From Sordaria brevicollis (lineage: Eukaryota; Ascomycota; Sordariomycetes; Sordariales; Sordariaceae): a stretch of 64,000 nucleotides of DNA. Shown here piece by piece: positions 10,866-23,976 of the stretch. The position numbers and the translations under genes were made by a program. How positions within the stretch are numbered: position 1 is the stretch's first letter; each line of letters starts with the position of its first letter. Under the pieces are notes generated by a model that saw only the letters and a program-made list of their open reading frames with translations, did no database searches and had not been told where the DNA came from. The stretch is taken from assembly GCA_033439795.1 (NCBI GenBank), contig JAUTDP010000008.1, positions 2,232,001-2,296,000 of the forward strand. The letters are read 5' to 3'.

Positions 10866-12938
10866 ATGGCCCCACCGCTTGTCAGCACCCGAGAAGACGA
10901 CGTAAAGATGGAGGAGTCAGAGACTGGCGAGGAGCCGCTCGCCGGCATGGTTATTAGCGTCATCCTTGCCATGATTTCTTTGGTCATTATCTCTATTTTT
11001 CTCAGTGAGTGGTGCATTCCAGTTACTCGTCATCTTTTTCTCTGGTGGTGGCATGAAACTAACGCACGATTCTTGCGAAACAGCTCAAAGATTCCTTGCG
11101 GTCAAAGTCTGGAGAAGACTTCCCCCTGTTCAGTGGAGTAAGTACTGTTCATACTGCGGCTGTTCGACAGAGTCGACATCATCATCATATCCCGCTTCAA
11201 AGCTGACGTTCATTTTTATGTAGTGGTCTTCGCCATCTACGCCGATTCCTTTTTGTTTGTGTTTGCTACTGCCATACTCCAATTTGGCTTCGGCGTTGAT
11301 ACCTCGGGATCCATCTGCGAGTCGGCCATCTTACTGTGTCTGGCCTGCTATGTTACCACGAAGGTATGGTGCCCAAAGAAAACCACATATGAAAAAGATG
11401 ATTCGCTAACGTTACTTGTAGATTGTTCGTCTCAACCCCATCTCCTGCGCCCAAATCTCCAGCTAACAATCCTACCCGCAGCTTATTTACATGTTTCTGG
11501 TAGAGAAAGCGGTTAGTCAACCTTGATTCCGGATAATCAATCCTTACTCTGACGCCGGCGACAGTTTATTATACGATCTGGAAGCAAAAAACTTCGGATA
11601 CACTCCAAACTCTACCTCTTCAACACTATCGTGGTACTCGGTTGGTCACCTCAACCTTGAAAACTGCAGATAAACAAGACTGACGGAACCTAGGCGCGTA
11701 TTGCGTCGTAGTGGTCCTCAACTTCGTTTAGTATGTCGAACTCTTCCCCGAGCTTAGGCCGTACTAACGGGAACTCACAGCCGCATCACGAAGATAGAAA
11801 ACAAACAGTGCATAATCGGAATGGAGAGATATGCCATGATCCCGCTCATTGTTTACGACCTGCTCGTCAACGTGAGTTAGCTTTCCAGGACCCCAGTTAT
11901 TGATATCCATATGCTGACTATTTAGGTCTACCTGACGGTTCTGTTTGTGTTGCCGTTGCTAGGTATGTGGTTTCTCTTGCACAGTTCAGGAATAGAGACT
12001 GACTTGACCAGGTCTTTACGCCTTCAACAGCTCTCAGCAGACTCGGGGAAACAGAAGACTGAAGCTAGTGGCGATGCGGACCCTTATTGGTTGCATCTGC
12101 ACCCTTACCAGCAGCGTCGTGTAAGATATATGTTTCTTTTAACTTGTGTTTCCTTCACAGTTGACTAACATTTCGACAGCAACCTATCAGTACTCATGGC
12201 CCTGAATGGCGAGCCGGGATGGGTGTGTCTGATGTGTTGTAATAGTGATAGTAAGTCAGTCGACTCTGTGTGCCAGTGACATACTAACCGTCACCAGTCC
12301 TATTCAGCGCCATCGTCATCCAATGGGTGACTTCACGAGACAGCATCGCTTCCAACCACAACAATGATTCCCAAACCATGTCGCAACAGAGACACAGCAA
12401 CCACGGCGAAGACGCCTACGACCTCCGAAAATTGCGACAACAGGCCAACGGGGGAATGCTCGAACAAAAGAACAATTCCTCGACAAACCGTGTTAGCATC
12501 AACAGTAGCAGCATCTCACCCAGGCCCACTCCGAGCACCAAGCCCATAGTAGATGACATGGGCGACATTGCCCTTGACAGTAGCGATCCGATGGAATTGA
12601 ACGACAGCTCGTCGAGCAACCATAATAACGCCAACAAACCCTTCAACGAAGACCATACGAAGCGGTCCGCAACCGAGGAGTCAGACGAGATACGCATGAT
12701 GCCACTAAATATCAGAAAGAGGGGTATCAGCGACGCCGTATCACCATTGCCATCCAGCCATGTCTCCCCAACAGAGGTCCGGGTTGACGTCGACTACGGC
12801 TCCAGCCTCACCGAAGCCAATGAGGCCGAGGGGGTAAAGCTAGGGAATAGCGTGGTCATTGGGACGGGCGGTCGCATCGACGGAAGGAGGCGCGGAAGAA
12901 GTTCGTCGCGGCGATACGAAGACAACAGTGATCCCTAG
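10866..12938 (+). CDS. Seven-transmembrane protein, possible receptor
   Basis: Eleven exons by hand: 10866-11004, 11084-11137, 11224-11363, 11482-11511, 11565-11640, 11694-11730, 11781-11871, 11926-11962, 12012-12120, 12180-12250 and 12298-12938. All introns are GT..AG and all joins keep frame, giving 474 residues. A short acidic N-terminus is followed by about seven hydrophobic helices with short loops over residues ~20-280. They include the segments around VISVILAMISLVIISIFL, YADSFLFVFATAILQFGF, CESAILLCLACYVTTK, LYLFNTIVVLGAYCVVVVLN, MIPLIVYDLLVNVYLTVLFV and the strongly polar-hydrophobic LIGCICTLTSSVVNLSVLMA. A serine/asparagine-rich, highly charged cytosolic tail of about 190 residues follows, a layout typical of G-protein-coupled receptors. 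I do not recognise the family. It could equally be another polytopic fungal protein. The very short exon 4 (30 nt) and the dense introns make the exact model uncertain. Confidence 0.75.
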
Positions 12939-14589
12939 TCGAGTCACAGCAACAGCCGTAATCGGAGTCGTAGGGATACCGTCATCACCCTGAGTGCACA
13001 GCAGAGTCGTGGAAGCCGTGCGAGTCGGGCAAGTCGTAGTGCGGGGAGTGATCAAAAATGACTAGAGCTGGGTTTCTGAAGTTACCTGGCGCTTGAAAGT
13101 TGCTATATCACGAAAGAGGGTCAGGTTTTGGTTTAATTAGGCCCAAGTTACCAGAAACAAGGCACTCTTGGTAGGATGGATTGTTGAACGAAGCGGAGAT
13201 GGCCACGATACCCAGACGAGAAGACTTGTCTATACGTTCCGGATTTCAAGATCTCGGGTAGGTTAATTAGAGACTTCACCTGGGCGAAGGCAGTAAGGAC
13301 AAATTTTACCTACGAATATACCCAAGGCATATTCCAAGACAACATGATATACTCACAAAGCATTGATACCTAATGGAGTAGGTAGAACGTCATTCAGGGG
13401 GGATTATACGTTCGATCTGTTTAGGGCTTGGCTCCGGAGTTAAGCCCCTGCTTGGGCCCGCTTTCGACCCGCTGTCAAGTTGACGCGCAGAAGGCCCGCT
13501 CCCGCTTAAATGACACCTGCCAGGGTCGCAATCACAGCGCGCTTAGCGTAGGGCTGTTAGTGCACATGCCAAGCCCATGCCTGCTAATGCCCACTTTACG
13601 ACTTCAAGTCGACGCAGAATGCACTTGACAGACGGCAACGTGTCGACCGTATGTCGACCGTGGCGGAAACAACTACCGCATTGAAACCGAAGGTATAGTC
13701 GTGCAGGACCCTACAGTAACAACGAATTTCCACGTGGGTTTAGGCATATATACGCATTGTTGTGTCAAATGGCGAAAGCTTCAACCTTGCGCTGCCCCCG
13801 TCCGGCCTGTGTTTCGGATTTCGCGATAATTATGCGTTAAGCAAGACTGCAAGCACTGGCACTTAGGCACGTAGGGAGTTTATCTGACACGATAATTGGA
13901 TTCCTTTTTCATGTTATCTATCGAATGATCCTCATTCTATACACAGAAGGATATCCCATCAATCCAGAGGCAACTCTATGTCCTCTTTCTTGTATATGCC
14001 CATTGTGAAATGTGTCTGTCGTTCATTTATATCATCATAGTCCTTTTTGCCCATACACACATAAAGTTCGAAGAAAAAACAAAAGATTGAAGAAGACATG
14101 TCGAGTCAGTGACCCAACGATGTCTAGTGGTTGAAAAAAAGGACACGCGCCCATACACGACGGCAACATCGTCAACACAAAAAGAAGGATTGTGCGATGT
14201 GTAAACGCGATGTCTTCTGGAGTCGTGACCGTGATGAAGAAGTGAAAATCAAAGTGTGAATGCAATTTATGCACAAAGAAGTGAAATGTCAAAAGGTTTC
14301 CGCAAAAGAAGAGGCAAAAAGGGCAAACTCCAGGTCTTTTTTGGTCCATCCATCCATATGCTCCAACCCTCCTTTCATGTTCATCCATCCATCCTAATGC
14401 GCCACTCCCTTTGTTCCCAGGATATCTCAAAGACTTGGTAAATGAAAGGTGAAAAGTATGCAACCAAAGCCGACGGCTAAGCCTGACATTGCGGAAGATG
14501 GTCCAACCAAACTCGATAGATCTTTTGACACATGGAACCAAAGTTCAAAGGTAAGTAGATCTTTTCAGAGTGACAGATGGCGTAAATTC
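12939..14589. other. Intergenic between convergent genes
   Basis: It holds the 3' flanks of two convergent genes. The right ~500 bases contain a minus frame of 168 codons (14035-14541) that is phenylalanine-rich low-complexity sequence and more likely the 3' UTR of the glucanase gene. No RNA gene or repeat was seen. Confidence 0.5.
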
Positions 14590-15735
14590 TCAAGCACCAT
14601 AGGCAAAGACCTTGGCGAAGGACCTCAGTTGTGAAGATGAACTCATCATCTTATCATCACCAACGGCAACCATGAAGTAGCTGAACCTCTCCACGAATGA
14701 AAAGGTAGAGTTGTTCTCCAACTGATCCAAGAAGTATTCCATATTCTTTGTCGTCTTGACCTCGTTTTTGGGGTCCTGAAACCCAAGCTCAGTGATCCAT
14801 ACGGGCAGCTTGAACCGGTTGTATGCATCGAGGAGGTGGTTGAGAACAGTTTGTGCGTCAGTTCCATAGCTGTGAAGGGCCAGGAAGTCCACCCTGCACT
14901 CTCCATTACAGGCATCGAAGAACTTCTGCATCCAATCGAGGCCCATGCCGGGAGAGCCAGAGTTGGTAATCGACGGAGAACTGATACGAGCCTTTCCGGC
15001 GAAAGGGTTCATATACAGCTTGTGCTTCGCGGCAGCTGTGCCGGGGTCCATGTTCGCTTGTTCGGGAATGTCAGGCTCGTTGAAGCTGAGGAGCGCCGTG
15101 GAGCCATTCTTGATGGCTTGCTCGGCATTGGCGGGCCAGGAAACTTCAAACTGATTTTTCGTACCCCAAAGCATAGGGACGAACTCAAGGCCACTGTGAG
15201 AGTCGTCGGTCTGACCCCAATTGTAAGTCCACGTGGCCTTGTGGCCATTTCCAAGGAAGCTGGAGAGCAAGGCTCCGTCATTATAGGCAAGACCGCGCTG
15301 AAGACGATTACCGCTCGACTTGCCACCGGTCAACTCAGGGGTCGTAGTGGAGGGAGCGGCAGCCGGGACGTTGTTCTGTGTGGCCGACGGGCTGGCAGGG
15401 GCATTGACAACGGCAACGTTGCCGGCGACGTTGGGAACAACGATGTTGATGGAAGGCGCAGCAGAGCTAGCCTCGGCCGGGACAGCGACGGCGGCGCTGG
15501 AGCTGGACACACGGGATTTGGTAAGCTTGGTGTTGTTATCGACGGCGGTCGGAGCAGGGTCGGCGCTCTGTCCAAGAGTGACGGTGACGGTAGTCCAGGC
15601 GGTATGGGTCACCATATGGGTGACGATGTCCCTTTTGGCGACGTGAAGGTGTTCGTGACCGCGATGGATGCTAGCAGCAAGAGCTTCGCCAGCAAAGGTG
15701 GCAGCCGCGAGGGCAACAAGAGACTTGGAGACCAT
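14590..15735 (-). CDS. Secreted GH128 endo-beta-1,3-glucanase-like protein
   Basis: A single exon of 381 residues. The signal peptide covers about 1-20, with a Lys-Arg Kex2-type site at 34-35. A Ser/Ala/Thr/Pro-rich linker of ~55-140 follows, probably O-mannosylated. From about 147 to the end is a glycosyl-hydrolase catalytic core domain (the Asl1/GH128 family). The two expected catalytic glutamates are visible in LLSFNEPD (E220, acid/base) and PVWITELGF (E316, nucleophile). Also conserved are the start RGLAYND, the tryptophan-rich YNWGQ and the DFLALHSYG strand. GH128 enzymes cut beta-1,3-glucan and act in the cell wall or outside the cell. There is no GPI signal at the C-terminus. The start ATG is preceded by the A/C-rich context CAATCAAC. 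Confidence 0.9.
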   Translation of the reverse strand: MVSKSLVALAAATFAGEALAASIHRGHEHLHVAKRDIVTHMVTHTAWTTVTVTLGQSADPAPTAVDNNTKLTKSRVSSSSAAVAVPAEASSAAPSINIVVPNVAGNVAVVNAPASPSATQNNVPAAAPSTTTPELTGGKSSGNRLQRGLAYNDGALLSSFLGNGHKATWTYNWGQTDDSHSGLEFVPMLWGTKNQFEVSWPANAEQAIKNGSTALLSFNEPDIPEQANMDPGTAAAKHKLYMNPFAGKARISSPSITNSGSPGMGLDWMQKFFDACNGECRVDFLALHSYGTDAQTVLNHLLDAYNRFKLPVWITELGFQDPKNEVKTTKNMEYFLDQLENNSTFSFVERFSYFMVAVGDDKMMSSSSQLRSFAKVFAYGA

Positions 15736-18225
15736 GTTGATTGATATGTTTGTGTGTTGAGAAGAAAGATAATGCCGAGTGTTGCAACTTGTCCAGCAGC
15801 GCTTAATGAGAGAATGATGCTGAGACGGCGTATAACCAGATACGAAGACCGTTGGCGGGTGAGGCTGGGTGTCTCGTCGAGTGAAGGGATGTACGGGTCA
15901 ACCGTTCCGGATCCAAGAAGGCAAAAGGAATGTTGCCGATCTGGAGACCGATGCGTTGGCTGGAGGTTGAGGGGAGGCGGACAGTTGCGTGCCGGAGCAA
16001 GTGATCAACGTCGGTCGAAGCTAGCAACCTGACGGATATAGATAACAAGATGGTGCTGAGAGAGCGTGGGACTGTTGATGAAGCAGTCAAGAGAGGGTGG
16101 GAGAGAATGATGATGGCGGGATATCAAGAAGGAGGAAAGATGGGCAGGTCCGCGAGAAGGAGGGGGGAACTAGAACTTATAACTGACTGGGGTTCGGGGT
16201 GGGTTGGATGGGCAACCAAACGGACAATAGGACGGGAACGAACACATCAATGGGTCATCCAATGAATTCCAAGCGGCTGGAAAACTTGAAGGAGGAGTCC
16301 CGTCTGAGAAGGAGGGGTGGGCTCCATTGGCACGGTGGGGACTCAAAGGCTTCCAGACCCGGCAAGACGTAACCGCCAGGGGTAAGGTCTCCGGTTGGGA
16401 GAAAGAGCCGGCAGGAACGGGCAGGAACAACGACGATGACACCTGGGACCACGCCTTGGCGGCAAGGGCAGGGACCCGAGTTGCAACCTTCCCACGCTTC
16501 CGTTGAGCACACAAAAAGGCAGGCACGCAGCGCGGCAGAAACGCAAAGGTATACATACACCAGAGTAAGGTCCCACTCGGTAGAAGCAAACAGCCGCCCG
16601 CCCACGAATGGGATCTCTCCCAGGCCACAGAGACGCATATCTCGAAACAAATTTGCAAGCAGTCAGATAACAAGCGAGGGTCGAGATCCGGAATCGTCGG
16701 CCACGGCTACTTGGAGGGAGCAATGCCAGTCTCGTCAGATACTTGGATTTCTTCGGTATCGTCTGGGCTGGCTTTGTAACACCATCTTGTTGGTCCATAT
16801 CGCTCCAAGGCGCGTTTGTCTCGTGAATCTCTGGGCCAAATCTGTCTTTGATCACGTTCCGTGAGCGTTGTCCTTCAAACAAAGGGCGGGACGTCAGGCG
16901 TGCAGGCCGCAGGGCGGCAGGGCGGCACGAGCTGATGCATCGGCTTCAATAAGGTACACTCGCATCAATGTATTGGGTTCAACATCAGACGACAAAGAAA
17001 CGAAAGCGTGTTTCTCATCATCAGTCGATTTTTACCTGCCGAGTCGCTTCAGCTGGTTGGAAACATTTGTCCGCTTGGACGCGCGGCACCGGAGCAGAGT
17101 CGAAAGAGGCGAGGGAGGGGGAGAGTCAGGGACCCATCACGGCACCGCCGCCTTCGATTCTTTTTTCAGCAGAATCCAAAGCGACGAGGTAGGTTGCTGT
17201 GGTGTTGTGGCACTCGGAGAGCCGACCATGGCCAAGCAGGGACAGAAAAGGATGGATCGACCTCTCAGCTGCTGGCGTAGCCCACCATCACGAGGCACGC
17301 ACCAATGAGATCCAGGCCGGTTATGCAGGTACGGAATCAGCGCTGATGTTGGTCAGCCAGAAAATCAGGGCAAAAATCCACGCCGCTGCAGGAACAAAAT
17401 TCTGAATTGGGGTCTGGGTGGTGGTACGGCGGGGACGGAGTCGGGTACGGGGCGGGAGGGGATGGGCAAGTGGTGCCGAGTCACTCGCTGTCACCAACAC
17501 ACAACAAACAACCAGCCAGGCAATGGAATGGGGAGTTGTTCACCTCATATATACAAAGTGTTTGCTGCTGTGCCTGGCTAATATCCGCCTTTATCATGGG
17601 CATGACAGCACACTCCAGAGTGCAGTGGAAAGGACATGGCCTTGACGGCGATCATCCCATCCCGTCTTTTGACAGCACTTCTTTCCGCAAAACAATTCCC
17701 GTCGAACGACTTGCTCCCCGCACGCATCTTGCGATTCGAGGTGGAGTGTCTCCAGAGACCTGCGACATTTTTACGAGAACGTCCGTGCCCCCTCCCATCC
17801 GATCGGATTCCAACCCGGTCGAAGTCCGGACCACTCGAACAGAGGCGGGCTGAGAGTGGGAATTCAACCAAAGATGACTCCGTCCTCACCTCCCGTTCAA
17901 GCCCTATGCCTTGGTTTTCTTCTTACCAGCTTGAGATCGGCAACAATATTGAATTTGGGCTTGCCATCAAGAGAGACATTTCCGTTCATCGATTCGTCAT
18001 TCTCCCACGTGTATCCAACTCCCGGCGCCTTCCCTATCTCGGCATACCTCCGAACAGCAAGTTCTGGACACTCACCGGTGGGGCCTGAAATTCTGAGGTT
18101 GTCGTCGGAGGAGGCGGTTTTAACACTTCGATAGGCCCCCACCCCCGGCCAGGCTGTAAGCGAAATTGCGATCCGCTACCACGGGGCGATGGAAACATCG
18201 AAGAACAGCAACAATCCATGTGTCG
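15736..18225. other. Intergenic, no gene recognised
   Basis: The left few hundred bases are the likely promoter and leader of the glucanase gene (minus strand). The remaining ~2 kb has ordinary composition and several overlapping frames of up to 179 codons on both strands, without recognisable motifs. It ends at the target site of the copia pair. Confidence 0.5.
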
Positions 18226-18230
18226 AAGTG
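18226..18230. repeat. Target site duplication AAGTG, left
   Basis: AAGTG lies directly outside the left end of the outer retrotransposon; the same five bases directly follow its right end at 29330-29334. Five-base duplications are usual for Ty1/copia integrases. Confidence 0.9.
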
Positions 18231-18327
18231 TGTCAGATTGTATGGGAGAATTGATTGATTCTGTGTATCTGTGTGTGACTGTGGAGAACAGGATTCTGGA
18301 GCTCTGGTCGGGGGAGCTGGGGGTATC
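18231..18327 (-). repeat. Outer LTR, first half
   Basis: It matches the first 97 bases of the complete LTRs at 18328 and 29136 and is almost unmutated. It ends in GTATC, the target of the inner insertion. Confidence 0.9.
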
Positions 18328-18521
18328 TGTTAGATTGTATGGGAGAATTGATTGATTCTGTGTATCTGTGTGTGACTGTGGAGAATAGGATTCTGGAGCT
18401 CTAGTCGGGGGAGTTGGGGGTATCCCTTATTTGCTAAGACCTTCTAGGTGGCTGGTAGTGCTGATTAGTTGTATATTGGTTTATATTGTTTTGGCCTAGA
18501 ATATTACCCTGGAATTTGATA
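18328..18521 (-). repeat. Inner element LTR (3' LTR), 194 bp
   Basis: It starts TGTTAG and ends TTTGATA (TGACA after RIP). The right part shows increasing C-to-T change. The adjoining TACCCCCTT is, on the minus strand, the polypurine tract AAGGGGG. Confidence 0.9.
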
Positions 18522-21500
18522 TACCCCCTTACTCGAAGACTATTTCGATTACCCTTTTAGGGTCGAGAGTGAAGCTATTTATATATTTCCTATTCCCTTT
18601 AATTAATCTACCGTTGCTTCTCCTACTATAATACTTAGATATTTATTTAAATCCTTTATTTTTAGAATTTTTTTATTATTATTTATTATAACCGGTCGTA
18701 GTAACTTTATAAATATCTTTAATAATTCCCTAAATTTCTTATACTCTAATACTCTAAATACTTTCGTTAATCTATCCGCGGGCATTTCCTTAATTTTTAA
18801 GTAATTAATTTTAAGGGTCTTTTTTTCGATAATTTCCTTTCGAAATTAATATCGATAAATATCGATATATTTTATTTTAGTAATAAAGGTAGGAATTTCC
18901 TTAGTAAGTGCTTTAATAATTTATTAGTTATTATATTTTATAGTAAGGATAGGGTTATTAAATAATTTTATATTTAGAACTTTAATAAATCGGTTAATAA
19001 ATAGTATTTCTTTAATAATTTTCTTAATAGCGTAAAACTCTACTTTTATTATTAACGTCGCGATAATAGTCTATTTAATAGTATTTTAATAAATAAATTT
19101 ATTATATAATTTGATTATAAATTTTTAAGAACTCTTATAGTTTATTTTATTATTAGTAAACGAAGCGTTTAAAATTATTTCGAATTGGTTATTACTTTTA
19201 TAATATAGGTACTAATTTTTAATTATACGAAAATAATAAATAACCTTTTTATTAACGTTATAGTATTTTAAATTAGGATTGTAATTAAATCGAATTAATC
19301 GATTAATTAAGAAAGTTATATTTAATCGCGTATTAATAGCGGCGTATAATATAGAGCCTACGTTAATTTAATAGTTTTTAATTTTAATATAGTTAATTAA
19401 TTTATTAAAGGGTAATAATTTTTATTATTTTATTAGTATTATAGTAGGTTTATAAGTAGATTTTAATAATTTATTAATCTTCTTAATATAAATTTCTTAA
19501 GATAATTAAATTTTTCCTACTTTACGGTTACGGATAATTTTAATACTTAAGAATTATTATAATTCTTCATTACTGGTTAATTAGTATTTTAATTATAGTA
19601 AATTAATATATTCTTTAATTTAATCTTCGTATTCCTTTAAATAAATAAAGATAATATTATTAATATAATATAATATAAATATTCTCTCTTTCTTTATAAT
19701 ATATAAATCCTTAAGAATAATTTTAAATCCTATACCTTTAAACATTCCGTTTAATTCCCTTTACTATAGTAAAGGGGTTCGTCGGAGGCTATAGAGCGCT
19801 TTTAATAGTCTAAGAACCTTTCCTTCTACCCGATATCCTAATAATATATATATATAAATTTCTTTATCGATTATAGCGTTTACGAAAGCGTTTATTGCAT
19901 CTTATTAAATGAATTCTATATTAAAACGAGCCGCTAATACAATAATAATTCGGAAAAACTTTCTTACTAGGGTAGAAGTATAAATATTAGCGCTTATTTT
20001 ACGTTATTAATCTCCTCGGATTATTAACCTAGTTTTAACCTTATTTAAAGTATTATTTTTATTAAATTTATAAATATATATTTATATATAATTAAAGATT
20101 TATTTCCCTTTCGTACGAAGGATATTTTAATCGACTTTAACCTAAATTCTTATATCTTTATAGCTATTAAAGTAGGCTCGTTCTACTTTACGAAATTTTT
20201 TATTAAAAGGGTAATTCTCGAAGTCGTAATAGTTCTTTAATACCCCTAAGAGGTTACGGCGGTATAAATTATTTAATTTATTATATTTAATTAATAATTA
20301 TTATACTTCTACTTTTATAATTATTCTAATAGTTATTTTTATTATTAATTATAATAGTCTTCTTATTAAGAAGGTACTCTCTTATAATTTTAATTTTCGA
20401 AAGTATTTATCGATTATTTAATTTAATATAATACTCGTATATAGGGTTGTTACGTACGAAGGAGGGGTATTTAACGGTATTAAATATAGATTTATAATAA
20501 AGTTGATAGCTATTTTATCCGGCCTTATAATTTTATAAATATCCCTGGCTTTAATTTTTTGGGCGGTTTTTTATTAGGAATTTAAGGTTTCCTCTTCGAA
20601 TATTATATTTAAAAGAGGCTCGACCTTAATATCTTTTAGGTGGGGATTCGTTAATACCCTTTAATTTAAATTTTATTTATTTATTTTATTTAATTTTTTA
20701 GCGAATTCTTCGGTAATTATTATTTTTGAAATTATTAAATCCTTTTTAATATTAATTTCGTCGGGGGAAAATTTAATATATTTATTAAATATTACGTTAT
20801 ATATTTGAATAATTTACTTCGTAACGGGGTTTTATATATAATATATCGAAGAGGCGTTATATTTAATTAAATAGCCGATTTACGCTTTAGGGAAATATTT
20901 TTAGCGATATTTCTTTTTCTTTTATACCGTATTAATTATAAAGTATATTTTATACCTATATATTCGAAGGTAATTAATATTTAATCGCTATAATTCTTAT
21001 TAATTATATTATTAAACAATATAAATATAGAAGCGTTTATATAGGGATTTTTAATTATAAAGGTATTGAGGTAACCGGTTTAGTAGGTAAATTGCTACGT
21101 ATATAATTTCTAACTATAAATCGATTAGAAATTTTAAATTATTCTTTATTATATTATATCGTTACTTTATTATACCCCTTAAATATTCTATTCCACTATT
21201 TTATTTTTAAGTATTAAGAATAGAGGGTTCGAGTAATATATTTCTTATTTTGAATTTAATTAGTATTTCTCCTCGGTTGAATTTATTATTATATTCGAGG
21301 GCTTTAACCTTAACGTTATATTAATATATTAATATATTTATATAATTATATAAAATCGAAATAATATTAATAAATATCCGGTTCGAAAGGTAATAATCCT
21401 ATATATATTTAAACTATTAATAAATAATAAATATAAAGTATCGGTATTCGTTAATACCCTTATCGAATTCGAGGAAATTTATTATAAAGCGTTACCCTAA

Positions 21501-23680
21501 TTTATATTTATAATTTCGAAAGATTCGCCGTATTTAATATTATATTTTAATTATAATATAAGTATTATATTCGATTATTAATATCCTTTTTAAAGGTACT
21601 ATAGAAGGGAAATTATTCGAAGGCTCTTCGGTCGAATTAGAATTTATTACGACCGTATTATTTACGTCTTTTTTTTTAATTAAAATATTTCGTAATCGTA
21701 CCCTATCGACGTTTTATAAATATTCGAATATTTAAGGATTAGGGTAATCGAATCGGTAATATTATATTTTAATAATTTAAATCGACGGTTTCTTCGTATA
21801 AAAATTAATTTAATATCGCTATATTATAAATATTAATTTAATAAAGGATGTAAATAAGTATTCTAAAACCGTTTAATTAAAGATAATATTTAAGGAATAA
21901 AAGAATAACCTATTAATTCTCTTTAAATAATTATTTAGAAGTCGATAATTCTAATAGAATCCTTACCTTTATAATAGGAAGAGGGAAACGAAATTAATAG
22001 CGAAATTAAGGCAAAACGTAACTTCTTTTAATTATAATTTTAAATTACCTTTCTTACCTTTAATAACGACGTTAATTTCCCTAAAATTTTAAATTTCAAT
22101 ACGGGAATTATTTATTTATAAGTAATTATTTAGATTAATATAACGAAAGTAATAGAAACGAATAATTTTATTAAATATATAGAGAAAACTCCTTAAGTTT
22201 AAAATAATTAAATTTTTAAAGGGATATTCTTTTTATTTATTTTTATTATTAATTTAGAAAATTACTTTATATTCCTCCTTAGGGAATTACGTAAATTTAG
22301 ACTTTACCGTTTTAATAGCCTTCTCCTTAATAATTTTAACTTTTTTAATTAAATTAGCGTTTTTCGCGATATTAATTTTAACGGTTTATATAGTAGAGGG
22401 ATATAATTTAAAAACTTTAGGTTTAGTATTTAAATTTATATATTAATACTCTTTAAGAAAATAAAGTCCTTTTTCGTATATTTTATATATAGGGAATTCC
22501 TTACCTTTACTCTTCTTATTTTTTGAATTTTATTTTTTACGCGTATTTTCGGAATTATTTAACGCTTATTTTCGTTTATTTATATTGCCCTTAAGCTTTT
22601 TATTTTTACTTTATTAATGAACGTTTTTATTATTAGCTTTTTAATAATTATTAATTTTATTATCGTTATTAATATAATAATAAATTTAACTATCGATTTC
22701 GATAGTAAACGCCCTACGATTATTTTTACCCGCAGGGGTTATAATATTATAACGATTATTTATACCCTACCTTTTAAAATTTTTATATATTTCTATATAC
22801 TTTAAAGTATTATTTTCCATTTTATCGTTGAATTTTTATATTGTATTAGCGTAATTAAATTAAATAATTTTAATAGTGGCGTAAAAATCGTTATACTAAA
22901 ATATAGCGTTTATATATTCTTTAACTCTTTTAATAATATTATTATTTATAATTATAGCTTAATTTTAGAATTAAGTATTAAAATTGGTCGGTTCTTTTCG
23001 AAAAATTGCGATATTATCGGTATAAATTTTATAGGCATTAATAAATTTATTAGTAATATTATATTGGGTTCTTTATTTAAAGAAATTATATTAAATTTAA
23101 ATATTTTATTCTTCCTTTATAGCCGAATTTTAAAGTTTATAGTTAATTAAAAATTTTATTTAGGCTTTTATAGCTTTATCCCTAATTTCGAATTTTAACC
23201 AATCTTTCTTCTTATTAGGGTAGGTAATTTTAGTATTACGGTAGAATTAAAGATTACTTAAATCTTCTTCGGTAGGGATTTTATTAATTAAGATATCGTT
23301 TTAATAATAGTAAAGAACTTCGACGGTTTTTCTAACCTTATTAATTGTAGTACGAAAGAAACCGGCTTTAAAAAGATGTAATTCTTTATTAATTATTTCG
23401 ATATAAAATTTAATAATTAGTTTAAGAGGGAAATTGCCGGGTTTAGGGTAGAAAAATTCGTAGGGTATATCGATTTCGCCTAGGAGTTAGGTTTTAATAA
23501 TATTAGGATTATATTTAGTTTATAGTATCTCCTCCTAACGGATTTAATCGTCGCTATCGGTAAGGAAAGGGTTATTAATAATTATTTTATTAATTTGCTT
23601 TAAAGAAGATATTATAATAATAATAATAGTATTATCGTTATTATTAATATTAATAGTAATAAGTATATTAAATTATTAAT
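18522..23680 (-). pseudogene. RIP-destroyed copia gag-pol, inner copy
   Basis: Minus-strand interior of 5159 bp. The longest surviving fragment, 18603-18785, begins MPADRLTK, the conserved 'ADxLTK' end of copia RNase H, and continues for about 50 residues with no stop. At 19656-19667 the reverse-transcriptase YVDD block is present but reads YVNN after G-to-A changes. The rest is riddled with stops. The order RNase H nearest the 3' LTR fits copia gag-PR-INT-RT-RH. Gag and integrase motifs were not resolved. Confidence 0.8.
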
Positions 23681-23874
23681 TATTAGATTATATAAGAGAA
23701 TTAATTAATTTTATATATTTATATATAATTATAGAGAATAGGATTCTAGAGCTTTAGTCGGGGGAGCTGGGGGTATCCTTTATTTACTAAAACTTTCTAA
23801 GTGGCTAGTAGTGCTAATTAGCTATATATTAGTCTATATTATTTTAGCCTAGAATACTACCCTAGAATCTAATA
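23681..23874 (-). repeat. Inner element LTR (5' LTR), 194 bp, heavily RIP-mutated
   Basis: It begins TATTAGATTA, which is TGTCAGATTG with three RIP-type changes, and ends GAATCTAATA. It lies in the middle of the repeat block and is far more mutated than the outer LTRs. Confidence 0.88.
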
Positions 23875-23879
23875 ATATC

Positions 23880-23976
23880 CCTTATTTGCTAAAACCTTCT
23901 AGGTGGCTGGTAGTGCTAACCAGCTATATACTAATCTATACTATTTTAGCCTAGAATATTACTTTAGAATCTAATA
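23880..23976 (-). repeat. Outer LTR, second half
   Basis: The 97 bases complete the LTR half at 18231-18327. It is preceded by the RIP-changed target copy ATATC (23875-23879) and followed by the polypurine-tract complement TACCCC. Confidence 0.88.

Larger units (their letters stand above)
18328..23874 (-). mobile_element. Inner Ty1/copia copy inserted in the LTR of the outer one
   Basis: Inner element on the minus strand: 3' LTR 18328-18521 (194 bp), interior 18522-23680 and 5' LTR 23681-23874 (194 bp), total 5547 bp, exactly the length of the outer copy. It is flanked by GTATC (18323-18327) and ATATC (23875-23879); the single difference is the G-to-A change expected of RIP. The insertion point is base 97 of the outer LTR. 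Because it interrupts the outer copy, it is the younger insertion. Confidence 0.92.

Noticed and set aside
14035..14541. 168-codon minus-strand frame
   Set aside because: Phe/Leu-rich low-complexity sequence just downstream of the glucanase stop; more likely 3' UTR.
14836..15744. 302-codon plus-strand frame
   Set aside because: It is the antisense of the glucanase gene, which has clear catalytic motifs and a signal peptide; the frame is a by-product of GC-rich codon use.
16170..17308. Several overlapping frames of 130-180 codons on both strands
   Set aside because: Many frames are open at once in GC-rich DNA; no domain, no consistent splice sites.
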